Shown in pieces: positions 1 to 7,811 of a stretch of DNA of 38,115 nt; the first letter of the stretch is position 1; each line of letters begins with the position of its first letter. A program made the translations under genes and the position numbers. The stretch is taken from contig JAJFLP010000105.1 in NCBI GenBank assembly GCA_021772635.1, positions 1-38,115 of the forward strand. Reading direction: 5' to 3'. Under the pieces are notes generated by a model. The model made no database searches. It was not told the DNA's origin and saw nothing but the letters and a program-made list of their open reading frames with translations. This DNA is from Verrucomicrobiota bacterium (GTDB lineage Bacteria; Verrucomicrobiota; Lentisphaeria; JABSQK01; JAJFLO01).

Positions 1-163
1 ATGCGATTCGTCGCGAGAGCGCTTAACTCGCTCATAATAAATCGATTAAAGAAAACTTGACGACGAAAGTGAATATTCATTCACTGAGATGTAAAGTTGA
101 ACTAATCGGCTTATTTGAGCAGAGATTAGCGTTTGTAGCAGAATACTGATGAATTATTCAGGC
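1..163. other. Left edge, no gene recognised
   Basis: No convincing coding region is visible. The last 26 bases before the MITE (about 138-163) match, with one or two differences, a stretch at about 30961-30986 that follows a decayed gene. This segment may therefore be the remnant of a related sequence into which the MITE inserted. Confidence 0.4.
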
Positions 164-448
164 TAGTGTGGTGTCCCATAAATAACTTGCATTTGACGAG
201 AGGTATTTTGGTGTTTCAGTTGCATTGGCATGAATTAGGCGATGCTGTCGCATCGTCGTTTCACGCCAATGTCTGCTGAACGCCAAAAGACGCTCGCCCG
301 AAACGGGTTACGCCTCTTTAGCCACTGAGCGGTGTTTAGTCCCGCATGCGGGAGTACGTACCTACGGGTACGCACACGAAATCACTGCCTTGCTCAGCGA
401 CGAAATAGGCGAAATCAAATGACAAGTTATTTGTGGGACGCTACACTA
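164..448. mobile_element. MITE family 1, complete copy (285 bp)
   Basis: A non-coding element bounded by imperfect 25-bp terminal inverted repeats at 164-188 and 424-448; 22 of 25 positions agree when one end is reverse-complemented. Both ends finish in TA, as expected for elements that duplicate a TA target (IS630/Tc1-mariner type), but the family assignment is inference. It holds internal hairpins, such as the cgatgc/gcatcg stem near 240-258. A 3' fragment recurs at 11943-12078 and a 5' portion at 37906-38115. The short ORF that runs through its right half is not a gene. Confidence 0.8.
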
Positions 449-631
449 GGGCATCAGTATGCCTCTAAGTTTAGTCTTTCGCCTGCCAGTTTCTCCTCAG
501 CCACCGTTGGATCCTCGATCGGCACCCAACACCAGTATAAGAATCGATGATTTTAAATCCGGAACAAAATTATCAAAAAGCATTGGACAAACAAATTTCT
601 TCTGAGTATCTTACCGTTTCTATTTTTATTA

Positions 632-1372
632 TTGACCTCACTTTTTGGCAATGAAATCCCTCAATCTAAACGGGATTTTGAGCTCGGAGAACTCAAGTTA
701 GCCCTTGAGATCGCGGAAAAACGCGCGTTTCAATCGGACGCGAATTTACGTGTTATCTCTGAGAACTTAGACAAGTGCCGAAGTGACTATAGTAACGCAT
801 ACCTTGAGTTAGCGGCTATTCGCGAGAAAATCGCTTTTATCAAGCTCCGTGCGGCCAATATTTTGGTTAATCGGGAAGACATTGATGCCGAACAAGCCGT
901 TATGCGCCTAATCGCTGACCTCAACGGCCTGAAATTCATCCATGCTAAAATAATTCGCGAATTGACGAAGTTTCGCCAGCAGATGAACGCGGTATTGGAT
1001 GTGTTGGACGCTGACGATACTGTCCTCGGAAGCAAATTAAATTTAAGCTTGGATTCTATTTTTCGGAGTCTAAGCGAGGCCGGGGGCTTTTACTTTGGTG
1101 ACAGCCCATTCGGGGCGACCGACGCTGATATAAACGATACTCGCGTTGTCGCTGTCAATGGTGATATTGGAGTTGTCGTACTAAACGTTGGTCGTCAGCA
1201 TGGTGTGCGACCTGGGACAACATGGGCGATTGAGGGACCGGATCGCCGGTCTCCTGAAATAAAGATCATTGAAGTTCGACACCGACTATGCGCTGGGCAC
1301 CCAGTGGCAGGAAGGTTACGAGACGTGAGCCCTGGAGCTCGAGCAAAGCAGTTGACTGAGATTAAAGATTAG
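632..1372 (+). CDS. Secreted coiled-coil protein of unknown function
   Basis: I do not recognise a named family. From the TTG at 632 the product is 246 aa. Residues about 10-130 are charged and helical, with coiled-coil character. The C-terminal 80 residues form a beta-rich domain with the pattern VVVLNVGRQHGVRPG, a kind of module seen in uncharacterised envelope proteins of PVC bacteria. The start is uncertain. The same frame stays open back to codon 557, after the TAA at 554-556, and that extension encodes basic residues followed by a run of Leu, Phe and Ile, a clear signal-peptide or anchor segment, but it has no ATG, GTG or TTG. Either an atypical start codon is used or the 5' end carries a frameshift after the ATG at 547. 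It sits where rpsS or rplB would normally precede rplV. Confidence 0.6.
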   Translation: MTSLFGNEIPQSKRDFELGELKLALEIAEKRAFQSDANLRVISENLDKCRSDYSNAYLELAAIREKIAFIKLRAANILVNREDIDAEQAVMRLIADLNGLKFIHAKIIRELTKFRQQMNAVLDVLDADDTVLGSKLNLSLDSIFRSLSEAGGFYFGDSPFGATDADINDTRVVAVNGDIGVVVLNVGRQHGVRPGTTWAIEGPDRRSPEIKIIEVRHRLCAGHPVAGRLRDVSPGARAKQLTEIKD

Positions 1373-1401
1373 CAGTTATCCGAACACGAAAGCGGTCGGT
1401 A

Positions 1402-1407
1402 TATAAT
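1402..1407 (+). promoter_or_regulatory. Possible -10 box abutting the rplV start
   Basis: A perfect TATAAT ends three bases before the rplV ATG at 1411, and no Shine-Dalgarno sequence is visible before that ATG. If this box is used, transcription would begin at or next to the start codon and give a leaderless mRNA. No good -35 is seen at 16-18 bp; the nearest candidate, ttatcc at 1376-1381, is 20 bp away. Confidence 0.35.
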
Positions 1408-1410
1408 ATA

Positions 1411-1749
1411 ATGGAAAAGCAGGCCATATCGAAATATATCCGAATTTCGCCGTATAAGGCGAGAGAGGTGACACGTCTGATTCAAGACAAGACAGTCGAC
1501 GACGCCTTGGCGTTATTAGACTTTACCCCGAAACGCGCCGGACGCGTGGTTGCGAAAACCTTGCGATCCGCGATCGCAAACGCCGAGAACGATCCAGAGT
1601 CTCAGGTTTCAAGGGTAGATTTGTACGTTAAAGAGGCTGTTATCGGGGAAGGCCCGACTATGAAGAGGTTTCGCCCGAAAGCGCGCGGGATGGCCGGTCG
1701 GATGCGCCATAGAACAAGCCATATCCGTATTGTCGTCGCAACAAGTTAG
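1411..1749 (+). CDS. rplV: 50S ribosomal protein L22
   Basis: L22 lines the peptide exit tunnel of the large subunit. The 112-aa product has the expected N-terminal pattern (KYIRISPYKAREV), the central block AKTLRSAIANAEN and the conserved C-terminal hairpin ending RMRHRTSHIRIVV. Its length is normal for the family, and the start at 1411 fits the family N-terminus. It is the first ribosomal gene in the window. The usual upstream partners rpsS and rplB are not adjacent. It has no visible Shine-Dalgarno sequence and a TATAAT box directly before the ATG. Confidence 0.97.
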   Translation: MEKQAISKYIRISPYKAREVTRLIQDKTVDDALALLDFTPKRAGRVVAKTLRSAIANAENDPESQVSRVDLYVKEAVIGEGPTMKRFRPKARGMAGRMRHRTSHIRIVVATS

Positions 1750-1771
1750 AGCTGGATTTCTTAAAATACCC

Positions 1772-1802
1772 CATCGGTTTCGTCCCTTTTTGACGACCGA
1801 TG
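1772..1802 (+). promoter_or_regulatory. Hairpin between rplV and rpsC
   Basis: Arms 1772-1784 and 1792-1802 pair over 11 bp with a two-base TT bulge around a seven-base loop. No T-run follows, so it is not a classical terminator. It could be an attenuator, a processing site or a ribosomal-protein binding site. The role is inference. Confidence 0.4.
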
Positions 1803-1851
1803 AGTGCAGAACGCACAGACCGAAATAAAAATTTTGACTAGGGAGTAATGA

Positions 1852-2577
1852 ATGGGCCAGAAGGTAAACCCAATTGGATTCAGAATGGCCGTAACCAAAG
1901 ACTGGCGCAGCCGCTGGTTTGCGAATAAGGCAGATTTCGGTGACCTTCTCCATGAGGATCTAATGATCCGCGATTTCGTGAAGAAGCAATTAATGCAGGC
2001 GGCGGTGTCCCGCGTTCAGATCGAGCGGTTCGCAAACCGAGTTCGAATTACGGTGCATTCAGCCAGACCCGGTTTGGTATTCGGCCGTAAGCGTTCTGAG
2101 TACGATTCGTTAAAAGACAGGTTGTACAAATTAACGAACGGTAAGGATATCTATATAGACGTAATCGAAGTTAAAAGGCCTGAGTTAAACGCCCAGTTAG
2201 TCGCGGAGAATATTGCCGTACAGCTAAAACGTCGTATCGGGTTCAGGCGTGCAATGAAGAAAGCCGTACAAACCGCTATGGATATGGGTGCCCTCGGAAT
2301 AAAAGTGCGTTGCGGCGGGCGTCTCGGCGGTGCTGAGTTAGCGCGATCGGAAGAGTACAAGGACGGAAAAACCCCATTGCATACTATGCGTGCGAACATC
2401 GATTACGGGTTTACTGAAGCGATAACAACCGCTGGGAAAATAGGTATAAAAACATGGATATGCAATCGAGATATTACGGAGGAAGACGCTGATGGCACTG
2501 ATGCCAAAAAGGGTAAAGTATCGAAAGGTTCAGAGGGGAAGCCTCGCCGGAAGGTCGCTAAGAAACAACAAGCTTGA
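1852..2577 (+). CDS. rpsC: 30S ribosomal protein S3
   Basis: S3 lies at the mRNA entry channel of the small subunit. The product is 241 aa. It begins [11 protein letters not shown] as in the family, then a KH-type RNA-binding domain (about 40-110) and the S3 C-terminal domain, with the pattern [17 protein letters not shown] near 143-159. A good Shine-Dalgarno (agggag, 1840-1845) precedes the ATG. The S3 core ends near residue 205; beyond it runs a tail rich in Lys and Arg. The last 86 nt, including most of that tail, overlap the start of rplP in another frame. Confidence 0.97.
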   Translation: MGQKVNPIGFRMAVTKDWRSRWFANKADFGDLLHEDLMIRDFVKKQLMQAAVSRVQIERFANRVRITVHSARPGLVFGRKRSEYDSLKDRLYKLTNGKDIYIDVIEVKRPELNAQLVAENIAVQLKRRIGFRRAMKKAVQTAMDMGALGIKVRCGGRLGGAELARSEEYKDGKTPLHTMRANIDYGFTEAITTAGKIGIKTWICNRDITEEDADGTDAKKGKVSKGSEGKPRRKVAKKQQA

Positions 2578-2905
2578 TTTCGGCGACTTCGGACTGCAAG
2601 TACTGGGCAGGGGGTGGATAACGAGCCAGCAAATTGAGGCCGCTCGTATCGCGCTCACTCGCCACATGCAACGACGTGGGCAGGTTTGGATCCGAATGTT
2701 TCCTGATAAACCGATATCCAAGAAACCCTTGGAAACTCGGATGGGTAAGGGCAAGGGAAATCCTGAAACTTGGGTTGCCGTGGTGAAGCCAGGGCGTGTG
2801 ATTTTTGAATTGAAAGGCTGTTCGGAACGAGTGGCCCGGGGCGCCATGGCGCGAGCCGCCAACAAGCTCGGCATACGGTGTAGGTTGCTGTCGCGCGAGA
2901 GTTGA
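2492..2905 (+). CDS. rplP: 50S ribosomal protein L16
   Basis: L16 helps shape the A-site tRNA pocket of the 50S subunit. The 137-aa product has the full family pattern: MPKRVKYRK at the N-terminus, [18 protein letters not shown] in the middle, then [12 protein letters not shown] and [14 protein letters not shown] strong Shine-Dalgarno (cggagga, 2477-2483) lies seven to eight bases before the ATG at 2492, which confirms that translation starts inside the rpsC coding region. The overlap with rpsC is 86 nt, far more than the usual few bases between these two genes. Confidence 0.97.
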   Translation: MALMPKRVKYRKVQRGSLAGRSLRNNKLDFGDFGLQVLGRGWITSQQIEAARIALTRHMQRRGQVWIRMFPDKPISKKPLETRMGKGKGNPETWVAVVKPGRVIFELKGCSERVARGAMARAANKLGIRCRLLSRES

Positions 2906-3041
2906 ACTGCCGTATATGCCTCGGCTGTCGCAGCAACTCCCGATGGACAACTAATTATAGTTTCAGAGTAACGTAAAATTCCAGTATTTCGTGACGACGC
3001 GACGTGTTGATACACATAGCTGACTCCGTAGAGGATATTCG

Positions 3042-3257
3042 ATGAAAGCAAATGAGATCCACGAGCTGACGGACAATGAGCTCACTAAGAATCTTGAGGA
3101 TACGCAGAGGGAGCTTCTGAACCTCAGGATCCAAGCTCAAACTGGGCAGCTGGAAAACTCGGCACGAATTAGAATCGTCCGGAGGGATGTTGCTCGCTTT
3201 AAGACAGAAAAAAACGCTCGAAAGCGGGCTCAGAGCGCTGAACTTCAAAAAGGTTAA
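3042..3257 (+). CDS. rpmC: 50S ribosomal protein L29
   Basis: L29 sits near the exit tunnel and helps form the docking site for SRP and trigger factor. The 71-aa product is two helices, with the conserved ELLNLRIQAQTGQLEN block and the signature IRIVRRDVARFKT. A Shine-Dalgarno (agagga) lies about ten bases upstream. A 136-bp gap separates it from rplP, unusually wide for this operon, and I see no gene in that gap. Confidence 0.95.
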   Translation: MKANEIHELTDNELTKNLEDTQRELLNLRIQAQTGQLENSARIRIVRRDVARFKTEKNARKRAQSAELQKG

Positions 3258-3269
3258 TAATAACGCTTT

Positions 3270-3539
3270 ATGGAAGATCAAAAAGAACAGGTTCATGTAC
3301 GTAAGGAAAGAGTGGGCGAGGTAGTAAGCGATAGCATGTCGAAGACAATCGTAGTAAAGATTGATCGGCGGGTTGCCCATAAGAAGTATAAGAAGATTGT
3401 TACGCGCAGTAAAAAGTTTCACGTCCATGACGAAAAGAACGAAGCAAAGGTAGGCGACGTTGTTAAGATCAGGGAAACCCGGCCACTTAGCCGTCTGAAG
3501 CGCTGGCGCCTAATCGAGATTGTACGGAAATCTGAATAA
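3270..3539 (+). CDS. rpsQ: 30S ribosomal protein S17
   Basis: S17 is a primary 16S rRNA-binding OB-fold protein. The 89-aa product contains the family pattern [20 protein letters not shown], then [19 protein letters not shown] and [20 protein letters not shown]. The order rpmC-rpsQ-rplN is the standard spc-operon order. Gaps to both neighbours are 12 bp, so co-transcription is very likely. Confidence 0.96.
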   Translation: MEDQKEQVHVRKERVGEVVSDSMSKTIVVKIDRRVAHKKYKKIVTRSKKFHVHDEKNEAKVGDVVKIRETRPLSRLKRWRLIEIVRKSE

Positions 3540-3551
3540 GCGAGTTAAGTT

Positions 3552-3917
3552 ATGATTCAGTCTGAAACCATGTTAGACATCGCGGATAATTCCGGCGCAA
3601 AAAAAGCACTGACTATAAGAGTGCTCGGACAACGGCGCCAGTATGCACATGTTGGCGATCTCGTTACGGCTGCAGTGAAAGAGGCAACCCCGGGTGGGGA
3701 TGTTAAAAAAGGGGAGGTCGTTACTGTCGTGGTTGTTAGGACCGTATCCTCAATTCGCCGGGCAGATGGTTCGCATTTGAAATTCGACCGGAACGCCGGA
3801 GTTGTCGTAGACGAAAACAAGAACCCTCGAGGAACGCGCGTTTTTGGCCCTGTTGCAAGGGAGTTGCGGGATAAGAAGTTTATGAAGATCGTTTCACTGG
3901 CACCGGAGGTTCTCTAG
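3552..3917 (+). CDS. rplN: 50S ribosomal protein L14
   Basis: L14 is at the subunit interface of the 50S particle. The 121-aa product starts [17 protein letters not shown] and contains [20 protein letters not shown] and the C-terminal [12 protein letters not shown], all typical. Its length matches the family. Its stop codon shares one base with the GTG start of rplX, which indicates tight translational coupling. Confidence 0.98.
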   Translation: MIQSETMLDIADNSGAKKALTIRVLGQRRQYAHVGDLVTAAVKEATPGGDVKKGEVVTVVVVRTVSSIRRADGSHLKFDRNAGVVVDENKNPRGTRVFGPVARELRDKKFMKIVSLAPEVL

Positions 3918-4198
3918 TGGCTAGAAAGCTGAAGAAAGGTGATCTCGTCGTTGTAATTGCCGGGGACGGTCGGCATTTACCTTACGAAAAGAGGTTTGGC
4001 GCAATCAAAGTCATTGACCGTGCGAAAGACAAAGTCGTCGTTGAGGGTATAAACGTTCGCAAGATCGCGATGAAACGGTCGGCTCAGAATCAGCAGGGCG
4101 GGTTTGTCGAGCGGGAATGCCCGGTACACGTCTCCAATGTAATGTTAAAGGATGTCTACGATTCTCAGTATCAGATCGCGGAAGAGGTGGAAGACTGA
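3917..4198 (+). CDS. rplX: 50S ribosomal protein L24
   Basis: L24 initiates 50S assembly through its KOW domain. The 93-aa product has KKGDLVVVIAGDG at the N-terminus and the conserved GGFVERECPVHVSNVML block near 62-78. The segment after the first KOW strand (GRHLPYEKRFGAIKVI) departs from the usual GKDKGKTGKV form and is slightly longer. The start is GTG, overlapping the rplN stop by one base. rplE follows after two bases. Confidence 0.94.
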   Translation: MARKLKKGDLVVVIAGDGRHLPYEKRFGAIKVIDRAKDKVVVEGINVRKIAMKRSAQNQQGGFVERECPVHVSNVMLKDVYDSQYQIAEEVED

Positions 4199-4200
4199 CA

Positions 4201-4740
4201 ATGTCGCTATTATTACAACAGTATAGAACAGATTTCATCCCTCAGATGATAGACAAGCGCGGTTACAAGAACCGATTCGAGGTACCGAAGTTGACGAAGA
4301 TCGTTATCAGTACCGGAATCGGTACCGGAACGGATCGGGATGTATTTGATCAGGCGATTCAGTTATACAGTGATATCACCGGGCAACGTCCGGTCATTGC
4401 GAAGTCACGTGTTAATGTTGCCGGATTCAAGTTAAGAAAGGGTAGTAATGTGGGCGTATTCGTGACGCTGCGCAGCGCTAAGATGTACGACTTTTTTTAC
4501 CGATTGGTTAATATCGCGTTGCCGCGAGTCCGTGATTTCCGCGGGGTTTCCAGTAAATCGTTTGATGGACGCGGTAACTTTAGTATGGGTATCGACGACC
4601 AGTCGATATTTACAGAGGTGAATCTTGATAGGATGAAGCATACCATCGGGATGAATATCACGATGGTGACGACTGCCGCAACTGACGGCGAGGCATTGGA
4701 ATTGTTGACGATGATGGGCGTCCCGTTTGCCAAAAAGTGA
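4201..4740 (+). CDS. rplE: 50S ribosomal protein L5
   Basis: L5 binds 5S rRNA and contacts P-site tRNA. From the ATG at 4201 the product is 179 aa, the family length. It contains KLTKIVISTGIG, TGQRPVIAKSR with the following AGFKLRKG block, the signature RVRDFRGVSSKSFDGRGNFS, and a C-terminus ending LLTMMGVPFAKK. A longer in-frame reading from 4117 would overlap most of the rplX end and is not needed. Confidence 0.97.
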   Translation: MSLLLQQYRTDFIPQMIDKRGYKNRFEVPKLTKIVISTGIGTGTDRDVFDQAIQLYSDITGQRPVIAKSRVNVAGFKLRKGSNVGVFVTLRSAKMYDFFYRLVNIALPRVRDFRGVSSKSFDGRGNFSMGIDDQSIFTEVNLDRMKHTIGMNITMVTTAATDGEALELLTMMGVPFAKK

Positions 4741-4790
4741 ATAACGAGCGGCTGAAATTATTAATCTCAAAGAATTCAGGGTAACGTAGA

Positions 4791-4976
4791 TTGGCTAAGA
4801 AATCACTAATAGCGAAGTCAAAGAGAACACCGAAGTTCAAAGTAAGAACTTATAACCGTTGCAGGCGATGCGGACGCTCACGGGCGTACATAAGAAAATT
4901 TCAGCTTTGCCGAATTTGTTTTCGGGAACTTGGATCGACCGGTCAGATTCCGGGACTGATCAAAGCGAGTTGGTAG
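4791..4976 (+). CDS. rpsN: 30S ribosomal protein S14, zinc-binding type
   Basis: S14 is a late-assembling small-subunit protein. This is the short zinc form (61 aa), with four cysteines at residues 24, 27, 40 and 43 forming a zinc ribbon, then [16 protein letters not shown] at the C-terminus. The start is TTG at 4791, chosen because [11 protein letters not shown] follows as in the family. No strong Shine-Dalgarno is visible. A 120-bp gap with no evident gene separates it from rpsH. Confidence 0.96.
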   Translation: MAKKSLIAKSKRTPKFKVRTYNRCRRCGRSRAYIRKFQLCRICFRELGSTGQIPGLIKASW

Positions 4977-5096
4977 AATTTTTTGCGCAGCCTCGGATGA
5001 AACACGATCTGACGCCGGGAGTAACTTATCCGTTTATAACTTTAGTTGCGGGACAACGGAACGGTATTGATAGAAGTATAAAGGAAATTTATTAGA

Positions 5097-5495
5097 ATGA
5101 ATATCAGCGATCCAATAGCGGACATGCTAACACGAATACGAAATGCCGGACGGGTATCCCATCCCGAGTTAAGCATGCCTGCATCCAGGCTGAAAGCGAC
5201 CCTTGCCGAGTTACTGAAGCGCGAAGGCTATATTAAAGATTTTCGTGTTGAAGATCTGGAGAACAATAAAAAGAATCTTATCATCACGCTCAAATACCTG
5301 GACGACAAACACGTAATTTCCGGTATAAAGAGAATTAGTTGTCCGTCGTGCCGGGTTTATGTTGGCGTTGCTGATATCCCGCGGGTATTGGGGGGATTAG
5401 GCATTTCCGTTTTATCCACACCGAACGGACTTATTACCGGTAAACAGGCAAAAAAGAAAAACGTCGGCGGAGAAGTCGTTTGTTATTGTTGGTAG
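5097..5495 (+). CDS. rpsH: 30S ribosomal protein S8
   Basis: S8 binds the central domain of 16S rRNA and in many bacteria represses the spc operon mRNA. The 132-aa product begins SDPIADMLTRIRNAGR and ends with the S8 signature region STPNGLITGKQAKKKNVGGEV and a terminal YCW. Length and both domains are normal. A weak Shine-Dalgarno (aaggaa) precedes the ATG. Confidence 0.97.
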   Translation: MNISDPIADMLTRIRNAGRVSHPELSMPASRLKATLAELLKREGYIKDFRVEDLENNKKNLIITLKYLDDKHVISGIKRISCPSCRVYVGVADIPRVLGGLGISVLSTPNGLITGKQAKKKNVGGEVVCYCW

Positions 5496-5524
5496 ACCTT
5501 ACGAATTAAACTTGAGATCGAACT

Positions 5525-6058
5525 ATGTCACGAATCGGAATGAAAGCGATTACCTTAGGTTCAGGTGTGAAAGTTGAGCTTGAGCAGAAAAACATCAAGG
5601 TGAGTGGTAAGAAGGGGACCTTAGAGCATGCCATTCCCGATTTAATTGATGTAGTCGTCGCCGTTGATAAAATAACGGTTACCCGCGTAGACGAGAGTCG
5701 GCCGGCGAAATCACTTCACGGGCTTACGCGAACCTTAATTGCCAACATGGTGACGGGCGTCGATACGGGTTTCAAGAAAGACCTATTAATACAGGGTGTT
5801 GGATATCGGGCGCAGGTTAAAGGCAAAACGTTAGCCTTGAATCTCGGCTACTCTCATCCCGTTGACTATCCGATTCCCGATGATGTCGAGATTAGTGTGG
5901 CTGAGAACGTGAAAATTACAGTCGAGGGTAGCGATAAACAACGGGTTGGGCAGGTTGCCGCAACAATTCGAGGATTTCGAAAGCCAGAGCCGTACAAGGG
6001 CAAAGGCATCAGGTATCAAGGCGAGCATATTGCGCTTAAGGAAGGGAAGAAAGTTTAG
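5525..6058 (+). CDS. rplF: 50S ribosomal protein L6
   Basis: L6 lies near the factor-binding site of the 50S subunit. The 177-aa product has two homologous domains, the first from about 10-80 and the second from about 85-160. It contains the conserved GVGYRAQVKGKTLALNLGYSH-like core and the C-terminal signature PEPYKGKGIRYQGE. The 181-bp gap to rplR is long for this operon and shows no gene. Confidence 0.97.
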   Translation: MSRIGMKAITLGSGVKVELEQKNIKVSGKKGTLEHAIPDLIDVVVAVDKITVTRVDESRPAKSLHGLTRTLIANMVTGVDTGFKKDLLIQGVGYRAQVKGKTLALNLGYSHPVDYPIPDDVEISVAENVKITVEGSDKQRVGQVAATIRGFRKPEPYKGKGIRYQGEHIALKEGKKV

Positions 6059-6239
6059 TTTCTCTCACTGTTGTCGAAATTCAGACGTTAACTCAACGTT
6101 AAGTTGCTTAGTATACCCAACGCACTCAAGTTTTCGAAATATCGTTCGATATCTCTTCGGTGGTTAAAATAAAGATGTCCAAAAATTCAACTGCTTGCAG
6201 TTTAGTTTTTATACTATTTCCAGGGGAAACGAGATTATC

Positions 6240-6602
6240 ATGCCGGAATTTTCAAGAAAAACAAAGCGAAACCGCCGTCGGTTACGGATGCGGCGAAAAA
6301 TCGTCGGAACCGCCGAGGTTCCGAGATTTTGCGTATATATCAGCGGGCGCCACATATATGCCCAGCTTATAGACGACCAGGTAGGACATACTCTGACCGC
6401 TCAGTCCACAATGGATCCTGCGTTGCGTAAAAAGAAGGTCAGGGCGAACGTCAAAGGCGCAGAGCTGATCGGTAAACTGGCCGGTGAGAAAGCCGTAGCT
6501 CTCGGGCTGAAGAAAGTCGTTTTTGATCGTGCCGGATTTAGATATCACGGGCGGATTGGGAGTGTAGCAGACGCGGCCCGAAAAGCGGGGTTGACGTTCT
6601 GA
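6240..6602 (+). CDS. rplR: 50S ribosomal protein L18
   Basis: L18 binds 5S rRNA together with L5. From the ATG at 6240 the product is 120 aa, the family length. It has a basic N-terminus ([14 protein letters not shown]), [19 protein letters not shown], a [13 protein letters not shown] helix and the C-terminal signature [20 protein letters not shown]. An upstream in-frame extension from 6195 lacks family similarity. A purine-rich aggggaaa lies about 12 bases before the chosen ATG. Confidence 0.95.
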   Translation: MPEFSRKTKRNRRRLRMRRKIVGTAEVPRFCVYISGRHIYAQLIDDQVGHTLTAQSTMDPALRKKKVRANVKGAELIGKLAGEKAVALGLKKVVFDRAGFRYHGRIGSVADAARKAGLTF

Positions 6603-6630
6603 TGAAATCGATAGAGAAGGAGTGCTATTC

Positions 6631-7140
6631 GTGAGAAAGCGCGCTGTACAAGAGCCGGAAAAGAAATCAGAAACATCCGATTTAGAAGATCGTGTTGTGA
6701 CGATTAGACGCTGTAGTAAGGTCGTGAAAGGCGGACGAAACTTCAGCTTCAGCGCATTAGTCGTTGTCGGTGACAGGAACGGGAAGATCGGTTTCGGCTT
6801 AGGGAAGGCTAACGAAGTAGCCGACGCGATCCGTAAGGGCAACGAAATTGCGCGGAAATCAGTGATTGAGATCCCGCTGAAGAATAATACGGTACCTCAC
6901 GCAATAGGGTCGAAGTTCGGTGGCGGAAAAGTTTTATTGCGGCCAGCATCGCCCGGAACAGGGTTGATCGCCGGCGGAGGAATGCGCGCAGTCTTGGACT
7001 TAGCCGGGATTCACGATGTTTTAGCGAAGTCCCTGGGGTCGAATAACCCCATAAACGTTGTCAAAGCAACCGTGAAGGCGCTGTCGATGCTTACCAGTCG
7101 AGAAGAAGTTTTGCTGAAACGGGGCGTAGAGAAGCTTTAG
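6631..7140 (+). CDS. rpsE: 30S ribosomal protein S5
   Basis: S5 acts in decoding accuracy and mRNA helicase activity at the mRNA entry site. From the GTG at 6631 the product is 169 aa, with the double-stranded-RNA-binding-like N-domain ([20 protein letters not shown]) and the C-domain with [20 protein letters not shown]. The Shine-Dalgarno agaagga (6615-6621) is well spaced for 6631 and touches the alternative GTG at 6622, so 6631 is preferred. The gene for L30, usually next, is missing. Confidence 0.95.
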   Translation: MRKRAVQEPEKKSETSDLEDRVVTIRRCSKVVKGGRNFSFSALVVVGDRNGKIGFGLGKANEVADAIRKGNEIARKSVIEIPLKNNTVPHAIGSKFGGGKVLLRPASPGTGLIAGGGMRAVLDLAGIHDVLAKSLGSNNPINVVKATVKALSMLTSREEVLLKRGVEKL

Positions 7141-7208
7141 CGTGACTTAACGCGTTGGACCAGGCGATTCTGGTCGCCGCGTTTCGGTTACGGGAATAGG
7201 AAAAAACA

Positions 7209-7649
7209 ATGAAACTACATTCACTGACAAGTTCATCGCCGAGGAAAGCTCGGAAACGAGTTGGCCGCGGTACCGGTAACAACTGGGGGCGGACCTGTGG
7301 GCGTGGAGAGAAAGGCCAGATGTCGCGTAGCGGAGCTGTACGTCGACCATACTTTGAAGGTGGGCAGATTCCGTTTTTCCGTCGAATTCCAAAGAAGGGA
7401 TTCAATAACCCGAATCATAAGGTCTATGCACTAATTAACGTCGGCCAGCTGGACAAGTTGTTTACAGCGGGCGACAGCATTGATTTCGAAAGTTTGCGCG
7501 CCAAAGGCCTGGTCGGGAAGCTTGGGGCTGGGTTAAAGATTTTGGGCGACGGCGAGGTAACGACATCCTTCACGATCACGGCGACGCGATTTTCCGCTAC
7601 GGCGAAAGAAAAAATCGAAGCTGCCGGCGGGACCTGCGAAACGATATAG
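7209..7649 (+). CDS. rplO: 50S ribosomal protein L15
   Basis: L15 is a late 50S assembly protein with a long extended N-terminal arm. The 146-aa product has the arm pattern KRVGRGTGNNWGRTCGRGEK followed by GQMSRSG, then the globular domain with FEGGQIPFFRRIPKKGFNN. Only 68 bp separate it from rpsE, too little for an L30 gene. The 162 bp before secY hold no clear gene. Confidence 0.96.
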   Translation: MKLHSLTSSSPRKARKRVGRGTGNNWGRTCGRGEKGQMSRSGAVRRPYFEGGQIPFFRRIPKKGFNNPNHKVYALINVGQLDKLFTAGDSIDFESLRAKGLVGKLGAGLKILGDGEVTTSFTITATRFSATAKEKIEAAGGTCETI

Positions 7650-7811
7650 ACTGACCGGGTGCAAAGATCAGCCCGACTGGATGAGGGCGACTTTGAACCT
7701 ACGCCGCCGGGGCGAACTGCTGATGTCCCGGGAATAGTCCTAAATTCACTTACCGGTGTCCTCTGAATCTCATTTCCATAACTCAACCAAATCCATACAA
7801 GGCGAACCAAT

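Noticed and set aside
332-550. A 72-codon + strand open frame over the left MITE
   Set aside because: It lies mostly in the right half of a non-coding element. The truncated copy at 11943-12078 does not preserve the frame, and the product has no recognisable fold.
2530-3051. A 173-codon antisense open frame across rplP
   Set aside because: It is the complement of a certain ribosomal gene and has no family similarity or ribosome site.
7141-7208. Possible L30 gene between rpsE and rplO
   Set aside because: The gap is only 68 bp, too short for L30, and no fragment of it is visible.
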